From: Lysobacter stagni
Lineage (GTDB): Bacteria > Pseudomonadota > Gammaproteobacteria > Xanthomonadales > Xanthomonadaceae
Direction of reading: 5' to 3'
NCBI RefSeq assembly: GCF_030053425.1
Contig: NZ_JASGBI010000001.1
Location: forward strand, 1,000,001 to 1,064,000
DNA: 64,000 bases
This document shows, one piece after another, positions 20,491-29,470 of this stretch; the first letter of the stretch is position 1, and each line of letters starts with the position of its first letter. The translations under genes were made by a program, and so were the position numbers. The notes below the pieces were generated by a model, which was not told the origin of the DNA, searched no databases, and saw only the letters and a program-made list of their open reading frames with translations.

Positions 20491-21228
20491 GTGAACCACC
20501 GTCATCCCCGGCCTTTCCTGATCCTTGAAACCGGCCAGCCGGTCGCCTCGATGCGTCGCCACCGCGGCTTTCCGCACTGGATCCGCGTCGCCGCGGGCCT
20601 GACCGCCGACGAAGCGGTGGTGGTCAACGTGGAAGGCGGCGATGCACTTCCGCAGCGCGAGGGGTTCGCCGGCACGATCATCACCGGATCGGCCGCCATG
20701 GTCACCGAGCGTCGCGACTGGAGCGAGCGTAGTGCCGCCTGGCTGCGCGATGCCGCGCAGGCCGGCATGCCGCTGTTCGGCATCTGCTACGGACACCAGT
20801 TGCTCGCGCACGCGCTGGGCGGCGAGGTCGGCGACAACCCGACCGGTCGCGAGATGGGCACCATCGGGCTGGAACTGCACCCACATGCCGATGAGGACCC
20901 GTTGTTCCAGGGGCTTCCGTCGCAGTTCGCCGCGCAGGCCACGCACCTGCAGACGGTGCTGCGCACCCCGCAGGGCGCCACGGTGCTGGCGCGCTCGACG
21001 CAGGACGACTGCCATGCGTTCCGCTGGGGCGATCGCGCCTGGGGCGTGCAGTTCCATCCGGAATTCAGCGCCACCCACATGCGCGGTTACGTGCAGGCCC
21101 GGCGCGAGGCGCTGCAGAACGAAGGGCGCTGCGCGAAGTCGCTGGCCCGTTCGGTGAGCGCCACGCCGTACGCGCGCCGCGTGCTGCGCCGTTTCGTGCG
21201 CCACGCGCGCAACCTGCACGGGCATTGA
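20491..21228 (+). CDS. Class I glutamine amidotransferase-like protein
   Basis: A 245-residue stand-alone class I GATase-type protein (GuaA-like, YfeJ group) that would hydrolyse glutamine to release ammonia or act as a peptidase-like hydrolase. The nucleophile elbow [15 protein letters not shown] (Cys at about residue 94) and the His-Glu dyad in FHPEFS (about 189-194) are both present, so the catalytic triad is intact. The partner synthetase domain is absent. I chose the GTG at 20491 because the domain begins at [11 protein letters not shown]; an ATG at 20389 would add 34 low-complexity residues. It is divergent from glyQ. Substrate unknown. Confidence 0.8.
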   Translation: MNHRHPRPFLILETGQPVASMRRHRGFPHWIRVAAGLTADEAVVVNVEGGDALPQREGFAGTIITGSAAMVTERRDWSERSAAWLRDAAQAGMPLFGICYGHQLLAHALGGEVGDNPTGREMGTIGLELHPHADEDPLFQGLPSQFAAQATHLQTVLRTPQGATVLARSTQDDCHAFRWGDRAWGVQFHPEFSATHMRGYVQARREALQNEGRCAKSLARSVSATPYARRVLRRFVRHARNLHGH

Positions 21229-21299
21229 TCCGCTACGTTCCGTTCATCGCATGCGGCCATCGCGCTGCATGTCCCCCCTTACACCACGAGCAATCCCCC

Positions 21300-22208
21300 A
21301 TGACCACACACGCCACCGGCCCGTTCTCCGGCCTGTCCTGGCTCAAGCGCGCCATCAACCTGGGGCGTACCAACGCCAGGGCCGTCTTCGGCGCGGCCTC
21401 GATCATGATGGCCGCCGCGCTGTTGCCCAGCATCGTGCAGCTGATCGTGCTCTCGATCCTCAAGCCCGGGCCGAGTGGGTCGATGGTGGTGGCGGCACTG
21501 GCCACCGTGCTGTCGCTGCTGATCCTCTCGCCGTTGATCGGCGGCTATCTGCGCCTGATCGATGCGACCGAACACGGCCGTCCCGCAAACGCGATCGATG
21601 TGTTCGCGCCCTTCCGCGAAGGCGGCGATGCCGGGCGGCTGATCCGCTTCGGTGTGTTGATGACGCTGACCTACGTGGTGATCGCGCTGGTGCTCCTCAG
21701 CCTGTTCGGTGAGGGCATGGGCGAGTGGTATACGCAGATGGCGCAGCTGCAGACGCAGGCGGCCGGCGGTCAGGTCGATCCGTCGCAGATCCCCGAGGTG
21801 CCCGAGGGGTTCGGTCGCCTGCTGGGCGTGGGTTCGGTGGTGTTCCTGATTCTGTCCGGCGTCTATGCGATCGGCTTCGGCCAGGTCGCGCTGGGCCAGC
21901 GCTCCACCGGCGAAGCGATGGCCGATGGTTTCGTGGGCACGTTCAAGAACCTCTTGCCGCTGCTGTTGCTGGCCGTGGTCGCGGTACTGGCGATGATTCC
22001 GGTGGGGCTGCTGCTGGCGCTGGTGCTCGGCGTGGTCAGCGCGGTCGGCAGCCTGCTGCATCCGACGCTGGGCCTTGCGCTGATGCTGCCGCTGTACCTG
22101 GCCTTCATGGTGGCGTTGTACGTGGTGCTGTTCGGCATCATGTACTTCATGTGGCGCGACGTGTGCGGCGAACCGCCAGCGCCGCGCGCGGACGAAGTCG
22201 CCCTGTAA
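21300..22208 (+). CDS. BPSS1780-family multi-spanning membrane protein
   Basis: A 302-residue integral membrane protein with about six transmembrane helices and a charged loop (about residues 145-170, EWYTQMAQLQTQAAGGQVDP). The short N-terminus GLSWLKRAINLGRTNARAVF followed by two helices, then LILSPLIGGYLRLIDATEHGR (about 78-98), fits the BPSS1780 membrane-protein family, which has no known function. The ATG at 21300 has a poor ribosome-binding site. The stop codon abuts the end of the RDD gene on the other strand with no gap. Confidence 0.75.
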   Translation: MTTHATGPFSGLSWLKRAINLGRTNARAVFGAASIMMAAALLPSIVQLIVLSILKPGPSGSMVVAALATVLSLLILSPLIGGYLRLIDATEHGRPANAIDVFAPFREGGDAGRLIRFGVLMTLTYVVIALVLLSLFGEGMGEWYTQMAQLQTQAAGGQVDPSQIPEVPEGFGRLLGVGSVVFLILSGVYAIGFGQVALGQRSTGEAMADGFVGTFKNLLPLLLLAVVAVLAMIPVGLLLALVLGVVSAVGSLLHPTLGLALMLPLYLAFMVALYVVLFGIMYFMWRDVCGEPPAPRADEVAL

Positions 22209-22877
22209 TCAGCCGCCGAACGCGCGTTCGGCCGCGGCCTGCGCCAACTGCATCAGGTGGCCCGTCAGGGCCACCGTGGCTGCGACGGCGGTGAACGCCT
22301 GCACGGCCAGCCACGCACGGGCCCATGCGGGCCACGCACTACTCGCCGAGCGAACCACGCGCGTACCGCTCACGCGGTCGTGCAGTGCCAGGTGATCCGG
22401 CGGCAGCGCCGCCATCGCGTGGCCGAGATTGAGCGTGAGCCACGAAAGACCACCCGCGAGCTGGCGCGCGAGCGCGTGCGCCGCACCGATCGCCGCGCCA
22501 TGGCGATCCACCACGCGCAGCCCCATGGCCCGCTTGCCGGGACTGCCCTGCCAGCGCGAGCACTCGCCCGCGACGTGCAGGATCAGGCTTCCCATCACCA
22601 GCGCGACGGCGACCGGCACGGCCATCCGGGTCAGTGCCGCTTCGACCGCGGCGACGCCGCTCACGAGCGAGGGATGATCGAGTACGCGTGCCGGGTCGAG
22701 CGCATCGCCGCCGAGCGCGCCGTAGAACGCGGTGAACAGCTCGGCGAAGCGGACATCCAGCGCACGTGCGTCGGCGAAGAAACGGGGAAGCAGCAGCGGC
22801 GATGCCACCAGCGCGACCAGCGCGGCATCCAGCGACCAGGCCGCGTACCGTCGCCAGAAGCCGCCGGGCGCGGTCAC
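22209..22877 (-). CDS. RDD-family membrane protein, coupled to tatC
   Basis: A 222-residue RDD-family membrane protein with three or four hydrophobic helices. The family motif is seen as SPGKRAMGLRVVDRHG (about residues 120-135) and the late HDRVSGTRVV (about 172-181). The GTG start at 22877 overlaps the tatC stop by four bases (GTGA), which makes this the fourth gene of the tat operon on the minus strand. RDD proteins are reported as Na+/H+ antiporters or of unknown function; a Tat-related role is only suggested by position. A longer frame upstream overlapping tatC is not the real gene. Confidence 0.78.
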   Translation of the reverse strand: MTAPGGFWRRYAAWSLDAALVALVASPLLLPRFFADARALDVRFAELFTAFYGALGGDALDPARVLDHPSLVSGVAAVEAALTRMAVPVAVALVMGSLILHVAGECSRWQGSPGKRAMGLRVVDRHGAAIGAAHALARQLAGGLSWLTLNLGHAMAALPPDHLALHDRVSGTRVVRSASSAWPAWARAWLAVQAFTAVAATVALTGHLMQLAQAAAERAFGG

Positions 22878-23641
22878 GCGGTCGGTGACTGCTCGGAGAC
22901 CGGCTTGAGCCAGCGAGAGGCGAGGATGCCCAGCTCGTAGAGCAGGACCATCGGTATCGCCAGCATCAGCTGCGAGACGACGTCGGGCGGCGTGATGATC
23001 GCCGCGACCACGAACACGCCGACGATGGCGTAACCGCGGGAATCCTTCAGCTGCTGCGGCGTCACCCAGCCCAGCAGGACCAGGATCACCAGCGCCACCG
23101 GCAGCTCGAAGCTGGCGCCGAAGGCGAGGAAGATCACCAGCACGAAGTCCAGGTACTTGCCGATGTCGGGTGTCATCGCCACCACGTCGGGCGTGAAGCG
23201 GGCGAGGAACCCGAACACCGTGGGCAGCACCAGGAAAAACGCGAAGGCGCAGCCGATGTAGAACAGCGCCACGGCCGAGACCAGCAGAGGAACCGCCAAG
23301 CGCTTCTCGCGCTGGTACAGACCCGGCGCGACGAACGCCCAGGCCTGGTAGAGCAACCACGGCACCGACACCAGCAACGCTGCGAAGAACGCCAGCTTGA
23401 GCGGGACGAAGAAACCACCCGCCGGGTCCACCGCCACCAGTTTTCCGCTGGCAGGCAGGCTGGCCAGCAGCGGCTGGGCGAGCATGGCGTAGATGTCCGA
23501 GGCGAACGGCATCAGCGCCAGGAAGACGAGGATCAGCCCGACCACCGCGCGCAGCAGGCGCGCGCGCAGTTCGATCAGGTGGTCGATCAGGCGGGGTTCG
23601 GCGCTTTCCTCGGAATGTGCGGCGTCGTGATTGCGGTTCAT
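22874..23641 (-). CDS. tatC: Sec-independent protein translocase subunit TatC
   Basis: The polytopic core subunit of the twin-arginine translocase, which binds the RR signal peptide. It is 255 residues with six predicted helices. The N-terminal cytoplasmic LIDHLIELRARLLRAV (about residues 18-33) contains the conserved HLxELR signal-peptide contact. The periplasmic loop PLLASLP, the FVPLKLAFFAALL helix and FELPVALVILVLLG (about 172-185; conserved FExP Glu) are in place. The start overlaps the tatB end by four bases (ATGA). Its C-terminal VSEQSPTA tail overlaps the RDD gene. Confidence 0.97.
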   Translation of the reverse strand: MNRNHDAAHSEESAEPRLIDHLIELRARLLRAVVGLILVFLALMPFASDIYAMLAQPLLASLPASGKLVAVDPAGGFFVPLKLAFFAALLVSVPWLLYQAWAFVAPGLYQREKRLAVPLLVSAVALFYIGCAFAFFLVLPTVFGFLARFTPDVVAMTPDIGKYLDFVLVIFLAFGASFELPVALVILVLLGWVTPQQLKDSRGYAIVGVFVVAAIITPPDVVSQLMLAIPMVLLYELGILASRWLKPVSEQSPTA

Positions 23642-24186
23642 CGGCGCGGAGCCCCCTCGGCGGAGGCTGCGGGAACCGCGGCCGCGTGCTCGCGCGGCAC
23701 CGTTGCCGAATCCGTTTCGACCGGCAGCTCACGCGGGGGCGCCGGCATCGGCGCGTCCAGCGGCAATTCCGCCTGGGGTGGGTGCAGGTCCGGATCGGAC
23801 GACGACGCCAGCGAACGCTCTTCGATCTCGGCCGGCACGTCGGTCGTACTGGCCGTGTCGGAGGTGCGCACGTCTCGATCCAGTGCGTCCAGCTCGCGCT
23901 GCAACGCTTCCTGCTCGCGCTTGATGCGGTTACGCGCCTCGTCGAGGCTGGCGCCCAGCTCCAGCTGCGTTTCGCGCAGCGACTCCTGCGTCTCGCGCAG
24001 GCTGCGCTTGAGTTCCTCGGCCGCCAGCTCGCTTTCCAGTTCGGACTTCACCGAATGCCACTGGGCGCGCGCACGACGCACCCACAAGCCCGCGAATCGC
24101 GCGGCCTTGGGCAGGCGCTCGGGACCCAGCACCAGCAGGGCCACGATCGCGATGACGAAGATCTCGGAAAACCCGATGTCGAACAT
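23638..24186 (-). CDS. tatB: Sec-independent protein translocase subunit TatB
   Basis: A 182-residue single-span protein of the Tat receptor complex. The N-terminus MFDIGFSEIFVIAIVALLVL is the TatB helix with the conserved Glu at residue 8 and the GPERLPKAAR hinge following. An amphipathic helix and a long charged coiled-coil region (about 45-115, repeats of ESLRETQ/EEA type) precede a disordered Pro/Ala-rich tail. Longer than E. coli TatB by roughly ten residues, all in the tail. It lies between tatA (32 bp upstream) and tatC (4-bp overlap). Confidence 0.95.
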   Translation of the reverse strand: MFDIGFSEIFVIAIVALLVLGPERLPKAARFAGLWVRRARAQWHSVKSELESELAAEELKRSLRETQESLRETQLELGASLDEARNRIKREQEALQRELDALDRDVRTSDTASTTDVPAEIEERSLASSSDPDLHPPQAELPLDAPMPAPPRELPVETDSATVPREHAAAVPAASAEGAPRR

Positions 24187-24218
24187 GGCCGGCGAGCGAC
24201 GGGATCAGCCGCGCCGCG

Positions 24219-24455
24219 TCAGCGCGGGTTGCGGTCGTCCTGCTTTTCTTCGGTGGACTGACGGGTGTCGTCGCGACGCGACTCGTCGCGGAGCTGACCG
24301 GCCGGGCGGTCGTCATCGTCGTCGCGCATGCCCTTCTTGAAGCCCTTCACCGCTTCACCGAGGTCTTTGCCGACATTGCCCAGGCGCTTGGTACCGAAGA
24401 CGAGCACGACGATCGCCAGGACGATCAGCCAGTGCCAGAGACTAAAACTGCCCAT
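24219..24455 (-). CDS. tatA: Sec-independent protein translocase subunit TatA
   Basis: The 78-residue pore-forming subunit of the twin-arginine translocase. [20 protein letters not shown] is the short transmembrane helix, followed by the [23 protein letters not shown] amphipathic helix (about residues 21-43) with the conserved FG hinge. A poly-Asp DDDDD patch and a charged tail follow. The ATG at 24455 is chosen because it begins the helix directly. It is the first gene of tatABC-RDD on the minus strand. Confidence 0.96.
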   Translation of the reverse strand: MGSFSLWHWLIVLAIVVLVFGTKRLGNVGKDLGEAVKGFKKGMRDDDDDRPAGQLRDESRRDDTRQSTEEKQDDRNPR

Positions 24456-24491
24456 GGAAGTGTCCGCAGTAGATGGATGCTCAGGATACCG

Positions 24492-24522
24492 CAGCGGCAT
24501 GACACGCGCTGTCATGCCGCTG
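24492..24522. promoter_or_regulatory. Perfect 13-bp inverted repeat upstream of tatA
   Basis: CAGCGGCATGACA (24492-24504) and TGTCATGCCGCTG (24510-24522) are exact reverse complements five bases apart. It lies between the SYLF gene end and tatA start on the minus strand. Without a T tract it could be a terminator stem for the SYLF gene, a leader structure or an operator for tatABC. Confidence 0.5.
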
Positions 24523-24548
24523 GTGAAAACCGGTTAACCGTGCGGGTT

Positions 24549-25415
24549 TCAGGGCAGCGGTTCGGCCTGAACCGGGCTTTCCACGGTCTCGAAGGCACTC
24601 GGCTGGGTTTGTGCCGGCTGCGTCTGGGCGGCGCGAACCGGCGCGGCGGCGGTGGCGGACGTGGTGCTGGCCGGACGCGATGCGCCGGAACGGGCGCGCG
24701 AGTCGGCATCGTTGTGGGCACGCGCATTGCGCGCGATGGCGCTGGCTTCCTCCAGGCGATCGCGGAAATCCACCACCGCATTGGAAGGCTGCCCGTGCGC
24801 GCGACCTTCGAAGATCATGCGCGGCGTGGTGTCGCGGCCGTAGACGGATTCGTTCGCGGCGTCGTCGATGGACAGCACGGCGCCGTCGAGGGCGATGCCG
24901 GCGAACAGGCCGCGCGCGCGCGACCACGACCAGATCTCGGCCTTGAGCTGGCCGTCGGTGGCGGTGGAGGCGTTGCGGCCGACCGGGCCCGCGGCCACGC
25001 CGGCGTCGGCGCCCAGGGTGACCTTGCCGTTGACGATGGAATCCAGACCGCGGTCGCTGCGGAACACCAGCACGATGTCGGCCGACTGCACGCCGGCCTG
25101 GAAGCCGATGCTGCCGCCGGTGAGCTTGACGAAGCTGGGCGCGGACCACGTGCCGTCGGGGTTCTTCACCGACAGCAGGCCGTGGCCGCGACGTCCGCCG
25201 AGCACCAGGCCGACCTTCAGCGCGTCGGGCACGACCACGATGCCGCGTGCCTCGTCGAGCAGCTTGTCGGGAATGCCGGCTTCGGGGATCTGTTGGATAT
25301 CGGTCAGCACGCGCACCGCCTGGCGGGCGCGCTCGTCCTCCTGCGGACCGGCCATGGCGGCGGTGGCAAGGCTCAGGCTGATCATCAGGACGGCAAGGCG
25401 CGGCAGGCGGGACAT
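24549..25415 (-). CDS. SYLF-domain lipid-binding protein
   Basis: A 288-residue exported protein (signal MSRLPRLAVLMISLSLATAAMA). Residues about 25-205 form a SYLF/Ysc84 domain: the ARGIVVVPDALKVGLVLGG (about 56-74), GGRRGHGLLSVKNPDGTWSAP, GGSIGFQAGVQSADIVLVF (about 100-118) and NASTATDGQLKAEIWSWSR (about 147-165) segments are characteristic. SYLF domains bind phosphoinositides or membranes in eukaryotes; bacterial versions are secreted and of unknown role. A Ser/Ala/Thr-rich tail follows. It is transcribed separately from hemH (divergent, 236 bp apart). Confidence 0.9.
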   Translation of the reverse strand: MSRLPRLAVLMISLSLATAAMAGPQEDERARQAVRVLTDIQQIPEAGIPDKLLDEARGIVVVPDALKVGLVLGGRRGHGLLSVKNPDGTWSAPSFVKLTGGSIGFQAGVQSADIVLVFRSDRGLDSIVNGKVTLGADAGVAAGPVGRNASTATDGQLKAEIWSWSRARGLFAGIALDGAVLSIDDAANESVYGRDTTPRMIFEGRAHGQPSNAVVDFRDRLEEASAIARNARAHNDADSRARSGASRPASTTSATAAAPVRAAQTQPAQTQPSAFETVESPVQAEPLP

Positions 25416-25651
25416 GGCGGACTCCAGGGGAAAGTCGATGTGCGACCGCCGGCAGGCAGTCGGTTCAGGCTAGTGATACGGCAATGAATCGTCACCGAAC
25501 CGGCGCCGGCGTCAAGCGCCGGAAGTGGACGTACCTCGCATAAGCTGATCAATCCGGCGCCACGATCGTACCGATCGGCGCAGTGGATCGCAGAATGCGA
25601 ACGGCCCGATGCGGGTGCGCGGAGTCCGGCGCAGCTGTCATCCTATGCGGC

Positions 25652-26674
25652 ATGCCCGCTCACGCCAGCCGCGACGCCGCTCCCGACGGCGCGCCCACCG
25701 TTCCCACCGATCCGGCGCCGGACACCGCACTGGTCCTGGTCAACCTCGGCACGCCCGACGCGCCGACCCCGTCCGCCGTGCGTCGCTACCTGGGCGAATT
25801 CCTGAGCGACCGCCGCGTCGTCGCCCTTCCGCGCTGGCTATGGCTGCCGCTGCTGCATCTGGTGATCCTGCCCCTGCGCGCCACGCCGGTGGCGAAGAAG
25901 TACGCCAGCATCTGGCTGCCCGGCGACGACGGGGGCTCGCCACTGGCGGCCCACACGCGCCGGCTGGCGCGCGCGGTGCAGGCACAACTGCCGTCGCTGC
26001 GCGTGGTCGATGCGATGCGCTACGGCACGCCCGCGTTATCCGCGCGCCTGCGCGAGCTGCGGCAACAGGGTGTGCGCCGCGCGGTCGTGCTGCCGCTGTA
26101 TCCGCAGTACTCAACGACCACCACCGCATCGGTCGCCGACGTGCTCGCGCGCGAACACGCGCTGCCCACGCGCATGGTCGAGGACTACCACGTCGACGCA
26201 GGCTGGCTCGACGCCGTCGCCGACTCGATCCGCGCACATCGCGAGGCGAACGGTGCGGGTGAGCACCTGCTGTTCTCCTTTCACGGTCTTCCGCAGCGGC
26301 TGGTGGACGCGGGCGATCCCTACGCGCGCCAGTGCGAGGCCGGCGCGGCCGCCATCGCACAACGCCTGGGCCTGGCGCGCGACGCCTGGACGCTGAGTTA
26401 CCAGTCGCGCTTCGGTCGCGATAAATGGCTTGAGCCCAGCACGGAAGGCACGCTGCACGCGCTGGCCGCACGCGGCGTGCGAAACGTCGACGTCGTCGCG
26501 CCGGGGTTCGCCGTGGACTGCATCGAGACGCTGGAGGAAGTGGCGATGATGCTGGCGGAGAAGTTCGCCGCACACGGCGGAACGCTGCGATACATCCCCT
26601 GCCTCAACGACAGCCGGCCGCATGCGCACGCGCTGGCGGACATCGCGCGTCGTGCGCTGGAGAACTGGACCTGA
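25652..26674 (+). CDS. hemH: Ferrochelatase
   Basis: The terminal enzyme of haem biosynthesis (insertion of Fe2+ into protoporphyrin IX), 340 residues, membrane-associated. Visible family motifs: [20 protein letters not shown] (about residues 28-47), [16 protein letters not shown] (about 151-166), [19 protein letters not shown] (His of the active site at about 211) and the closing [17 protein letters not shown] (about 287-303, catalytic Glu). No C-terminal [2Fe-2S] cysteine tail of the kind found in some ferrochelatases is seen. The ATG at 25652 is used; an in-frame longer start exists but is low-complexity. The alpha/beta hydrolase follows with a one-base overlap (TGATG). Confidence 0.97.
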   Translation: MPAHASRDAAPDGAPTVPTDPAPDTALVLVNLGTPDAPTPSAVRRYLGEFLSDRRVVALPRWLWLPLLHLVILPLRATPVAKKYASIWLPGDDGGSPLAAHTRRLARAVQAQLPSLRVVDAMRYGTPALSARLRELRQQGVRRAVVLPLYPQYSTTTTASVADVLAREHALPTRMVEDYHVDAGWLDAVADSIRAHREANGAGEHLLFSFHGLPQRLVDAGDPYARQCEAGAAAIAQRLGLARDAWTLSYQSRFGRDKWLEPSTEGTLHALAARGVRNVDVVAPGFAVDCIETLEEVAMMLAEKFAAHGGTLRYIPCLNDSRPHAHALADIARRALENWT

Positions 26675-27549
26675 TGCCTTACCGCGGCCTGCACGAATTC
26701 ACTCTGGATACGCCCACCGGCCGCATTTCCGGCCTGCGCGCGGGCGACGCCGGTGCGCCGCGCGTGCTCGCGCTGCATGGCTGGCTCGACAACGCCGCCA
26801 GTTTCGTCCCGTTGGCCGCACACCTGCGCGGTATCGACCTGGTCGCGGCAGACCTGCCCGGCCACGGCGCCAGCGCACATCTGCCGGCGGGTGCGGATTA
26901 CTCGTTCGCGGCCGCCGTGAACGCGGTGCTCGACATCGCCGATGCACTGGGCTGGGAGCGCTTCTCGCTGCTCGGTCATTCGATGGGCGCGGGCATCTCC
27001 AGCCTGGTCGCGGCGTCGTGCCCGCAGCGCGTGGAGCGCCTGGTCGCGATCGAAGCGCTGGGCGCGCTGGCCGAAGTGCCCGAGCGCACCGTTTCGCGCA
27101 TGCGCGAGGCCATCGCGGCCACGCGCGCGCTGCGCGGCAAGTCGCTGCGTGTGTTCCCGGACATCGCCGTGGCGGTACGCGCACGCATGACCGCGGGCGC
27201 GCAGGTCGGCAGCCGGCTGGAAGAGACCGCGGCGCGCCTGCTGGTCGAACGCGGCGTGGTGCCGGTGGAAGGCGGCTTCACCTGGTCGAGCGACCCGCGC
27301 CTCACGCTGCCCACCATGCAACGCCCGACCGAACCGCAGGTGCGTGACCTGGTCGCCGGCATCGAGTGCCCGACGCGCGTGATCTTCGCCAATCCGGCGC
27401 AGCCGTACCTGCCCGATCCGCTGCGACGCGAACGCACCGCGCTGCTGCCGCGCGGCGAGCTGGTGGTGATGGAGGGCGGGCACCATCTGCACATGGAACA
27501 GCCGGCGGAAGTGGCGGCGGTGATCGGAGACTTCTTCACGCGCGACTAG
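26674..27549 (+). CDS. Alpha/beta-hydrolase coupled to hemH
   Basis: A 291-residue alpha/beta-hydrolase. The HG oxyanion motif is in LALHGWLDNAASFVPLA (about residues 30-46). The nucleophile elbow is GHSMGAG (Ser at about 104). The late HH of GGHHLHMEQ (about 270) supplies the catalytic His. In Xanthomonadaceae this protein commonly follows hemH, where it may be a serine hydrolase or peptidase of unknown substrate. The ATG lies inside the hemH stop (TGATG), so expression should be coupled to hemH. Confidence 0.85.
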   Translation: MPYRGLHEFTLDTPTGRISGLRAGDAGAPRVLALHGWLDNAASFVPLAAHLRGIDLVAADLPGHGASAHLPAGADYSFAAAVNAVLDIADALGWERFSLLGHSMGAGISSLVAASCPQRVERLVAIEALGALAEVPERTVSRMREAIAATRALRGKSLRVFPDIAVAVRARMTAGAQVGSRLEETAARLLVERGVVPVEGGFTWSSDPRLTLPTMQRPTEPQVRDLVAGIECPTRVIFANPAQPYLPDPLRRERTALLPRGELVVMEGGHHLHMEQPAEVAAVIGDFFTRD

Positions 27550-27562
27550 CGCGCAGTGCCTA

Positions 27563-28366
27563 TCAGGCTTTCCCGCACAAGGCCCGCAACGTGGCCTTGA
27601 GCCTGCGGCCTTCGCTGTGGAAGTACTCGCGCTCCTCGCGCCAGTGCGGGCTGCGCGCCTCGACCTCGCGCCAGAACGCGCGCGAGTGGTCGGCGTGGAT
27701 CAGATGGCAGAGTTCGTGCACCAGCACGTACTCGAACGCACTGGGACGCGCGAGCACGAGCGACAGGTCCAGCGCCATCGAGCCGTCCGGCGCCAGCGAT
27801 CCCCACTGCGAGGACATGATCTTGAACGTCACCCGGCGCGGCGCGCGCGGCAGCGACGGCAGATAGCGCGGCAGCCATTGGCCCACATCCGCGCGACCCT
27901 GCGCCTCGTAGAAATCGCGCGCCGCACGCCGCAGCGCCGCATCGCCGGCGCGGGCCGGATGCGCGAACACCAGGTCGCCGCTGCCATCGACCGCGTGGTC
28001 GAGCCGGGTGAAGCGCCCCGTCTGCCAGTGCACGGCATGCAGCGCGCCGCGCAGCGGCAACGAAGTCGTGATGCCCGCTTCCAGCGCGGGCATGGCATCC
28101 ATCGCGTAACGCGAGAGTTGCGTCGCGAGCCAGTCGCGGTGCTCGGCGATGAAACGGTCGGCGGAGGCCAGGCTCGCACGCATCGGCAGCGTGAGGCGCG
28201 CACCGCGCTCGTCGACGGACAGCTTCAGCCGGCGCGCGCGCGGATCCCGCACGCGCTGCAGCTCGATGTTGCGACCGTCGGCCAGTTCGATCTGCAGGGT
28301 TTCGCGTTCCACCGTACGCGGCGTGGGCGCGAACAGGCGGGCGAGCGGGCGCAGGGGCGAGGGCAT
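27563..28366 (-). CDS. YgjP-like metallopeptidase domain protein
   Basis: A 267-residue zinc-metallopeptidase-like protein of the YgjP/WLM group. The catalytic motif is VLVHELCHLIHADHSRAFW (about residues 215-233), giving HExxH plus a downstream conserved His. N-terminal beta-rich sections such as RRLKLSVDERGARLTLP (about 45-61) match family members. In E. coli YgjP is a poorly characterised metal-dependent hydrolase; no specific substrate can be claimed. It converges with the hemH-linked hydrolase gene (13 bp between stops). Confidence 0.88.
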   Translation of the reverse strand: MPSPLRPLARLFAPTPRTVERETLQIELADGRNIELQRVRDPRARRLKLSVDERGARLTLPMRASLASADRFIAEHRDWLATQLSRYAMDAMPALEAGITTSLPLRGALHAVHWQTGRFTRLDHAVDGSGDLVFAHPARAGDAALRRAARDFYEAQGRADVGQWLPRYLPSLPRAPRRVTFKIMSSQWGSLAPDGSMALDLSLVLARPSAFEYVLVHELCHLIHADHSRAFWREVEARSPHWREEREYFHSEGRRLKATLRALCGKA

Positions 28367-28435
28367 GCAGGGATCATAGCCGCCCGTGTGGCGGCGAATA
28401 TGACGACGCGGGCACGTCCGCCCGCATCGCCGACG

Positions 28436-29341
28436 TCAGGCTTCTGCCTTCGACAGTTTCAACGCGCCTTCCAGCACCGTGAACAGGCGGCGGAACTCGC
28501 CGGCCATCAGCACGAAGCGTGCATCGAGTTCGGCGCGCAGGTCGTCGCGCTCGGTCGACTCGAGCTCGTCCACGGCGCCGTCGAGCAGCTTGAACTTGCG
28601 CACGATCAGGTCCTCGCCGAGCACGAACGACACGTGGTCGTCCAGGTTCAGCGCCAGGCGCGTGACCTGCTTGCCCGATTCCAGGTGCTTGGCGATCTCG
28701 TCGCTCTGCAGCTCCATGCGCTGCACCTTCACCACCGCGCCCTGGTCGATGGGATCGCGCAGTTCGCATTCATCGCCCAGCGACAGGCCTTCGGGCAGCG
28801 GCTCGCCGGCGACCCAGCCGGTCAGCACCGAGCGCGGTGCGACTTCGGCGTTCAGCGGCAACGCCGGGAAGCTGCCCAGCGCGCGACGGATCTCGCTGAC
28901 CACGTTCTCGCCGGACTTGCGGCTGGAGGTATCCACCGCGACCACGCCCAGTCCCATGTCGATCAGTGCGTCGGTGCGACTGGGCTTCACGAACGCGCGC
29001 GGCAGCAGGTCGGTGATGAGTTCGTCCTTGATGCGCTTGCGCGTCTTGCCGCCGGGTCGGCGGCCTTCCTTCGCCTCGATCTCCGACAGCTTCTTGTTGA
29101 GCATGTCGTTGACGACCGAGCCGGGAAGGATCTTGTCTTCACCGCCGACGGCCAGCCACGTGGCATCGCCCTGGCTGTGCGACATCGCGTCGGCGTCGCG
29201 GCCGAACGGCGAGATGAAGCCGCGGCTGGACAGTTCCAGCGGACCCACCGGCTTGAGCTGGCATTCGCCCAGTCCGGTTTCGAGTGCATCGAGCTTGGTG
29301 GTGGTGGGGAAGCGGAACAGCGTCAGGTTGCGGAAGAACAT
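28436..29341 (-). CDS. rdgC: Recombination-associated protein RdgC
   Basis: A DNA-binding ring protein of 301 residues that coats duplex DNA and limits RecA-promoted strand exchange. The start MFFRNLTLFRFPTTTKLDAL and the internal ISPFGRDADAMSHSQGDATW (about residues 43-62), together with the C-terminal LVLMAGEF-like FVLMAGEFRRLFTVLEGAL, match RdgC throughout. Length is normal for the family (E. coli 303). The gene is followed on the minus strand by the YgjP-like gene. Upstream sits a REP-type repeat. Confidence 0.95.
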   Translation of the reverse strand: MFFRNLTLFRFPTTTKLDALETGLGECQLKPVGPLELSSRGFISPFGRDADAMSHSQGDATWLAVGGEDKILPGSVVNDMLNKKLSEIEAKEGRRPGGKTRKRIKDELITDLLPRAFVKPSRTDALIDMGLGVVAVDTSSRKSGENVVSEIRRALGSFPALPLNAEVAPRSVLTGWVAGEPLPEGLSLGDECELRDPIDQGAVVKVQRMELQSDEIAKHLESGKQVTRLALNLDDHVSFVLGEDLIVRKFKLLDGAVDELESTERDDLRAELDARFVLMAGEFRRLFTVLEGALKLSKAEA

Positions 29342-29366
29342 CGAAGGTCCTGTGGTGTGACCGGCG

Positions 29367-29452
29367 CCGTCATCCCTGCGAACGCGGGAAACCGGTGCCT
29401 GTGTCGCGACAAGCATGAAGCCGCCGGATCCCCGCATTCGCGGAGACGGCAA
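29367..29452. repeat. CCCGCGAA-type REP between rdgC and ttcA
   Basis: Two related arms in opposite orientation, CGTCATCCCTGCGAACGCGG (from 29367) and ATCCCCGCATTCGCGGAGAC (from 29420), both diverged forms of the GTCATTCCCGCGAA...GCGGGAAT repeat seen at 47112-47209. No gene is present in this gap. Confidence 0.65.
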
Positions 29453-29470
29453 CCCCGAGGGCGGAAAGGG

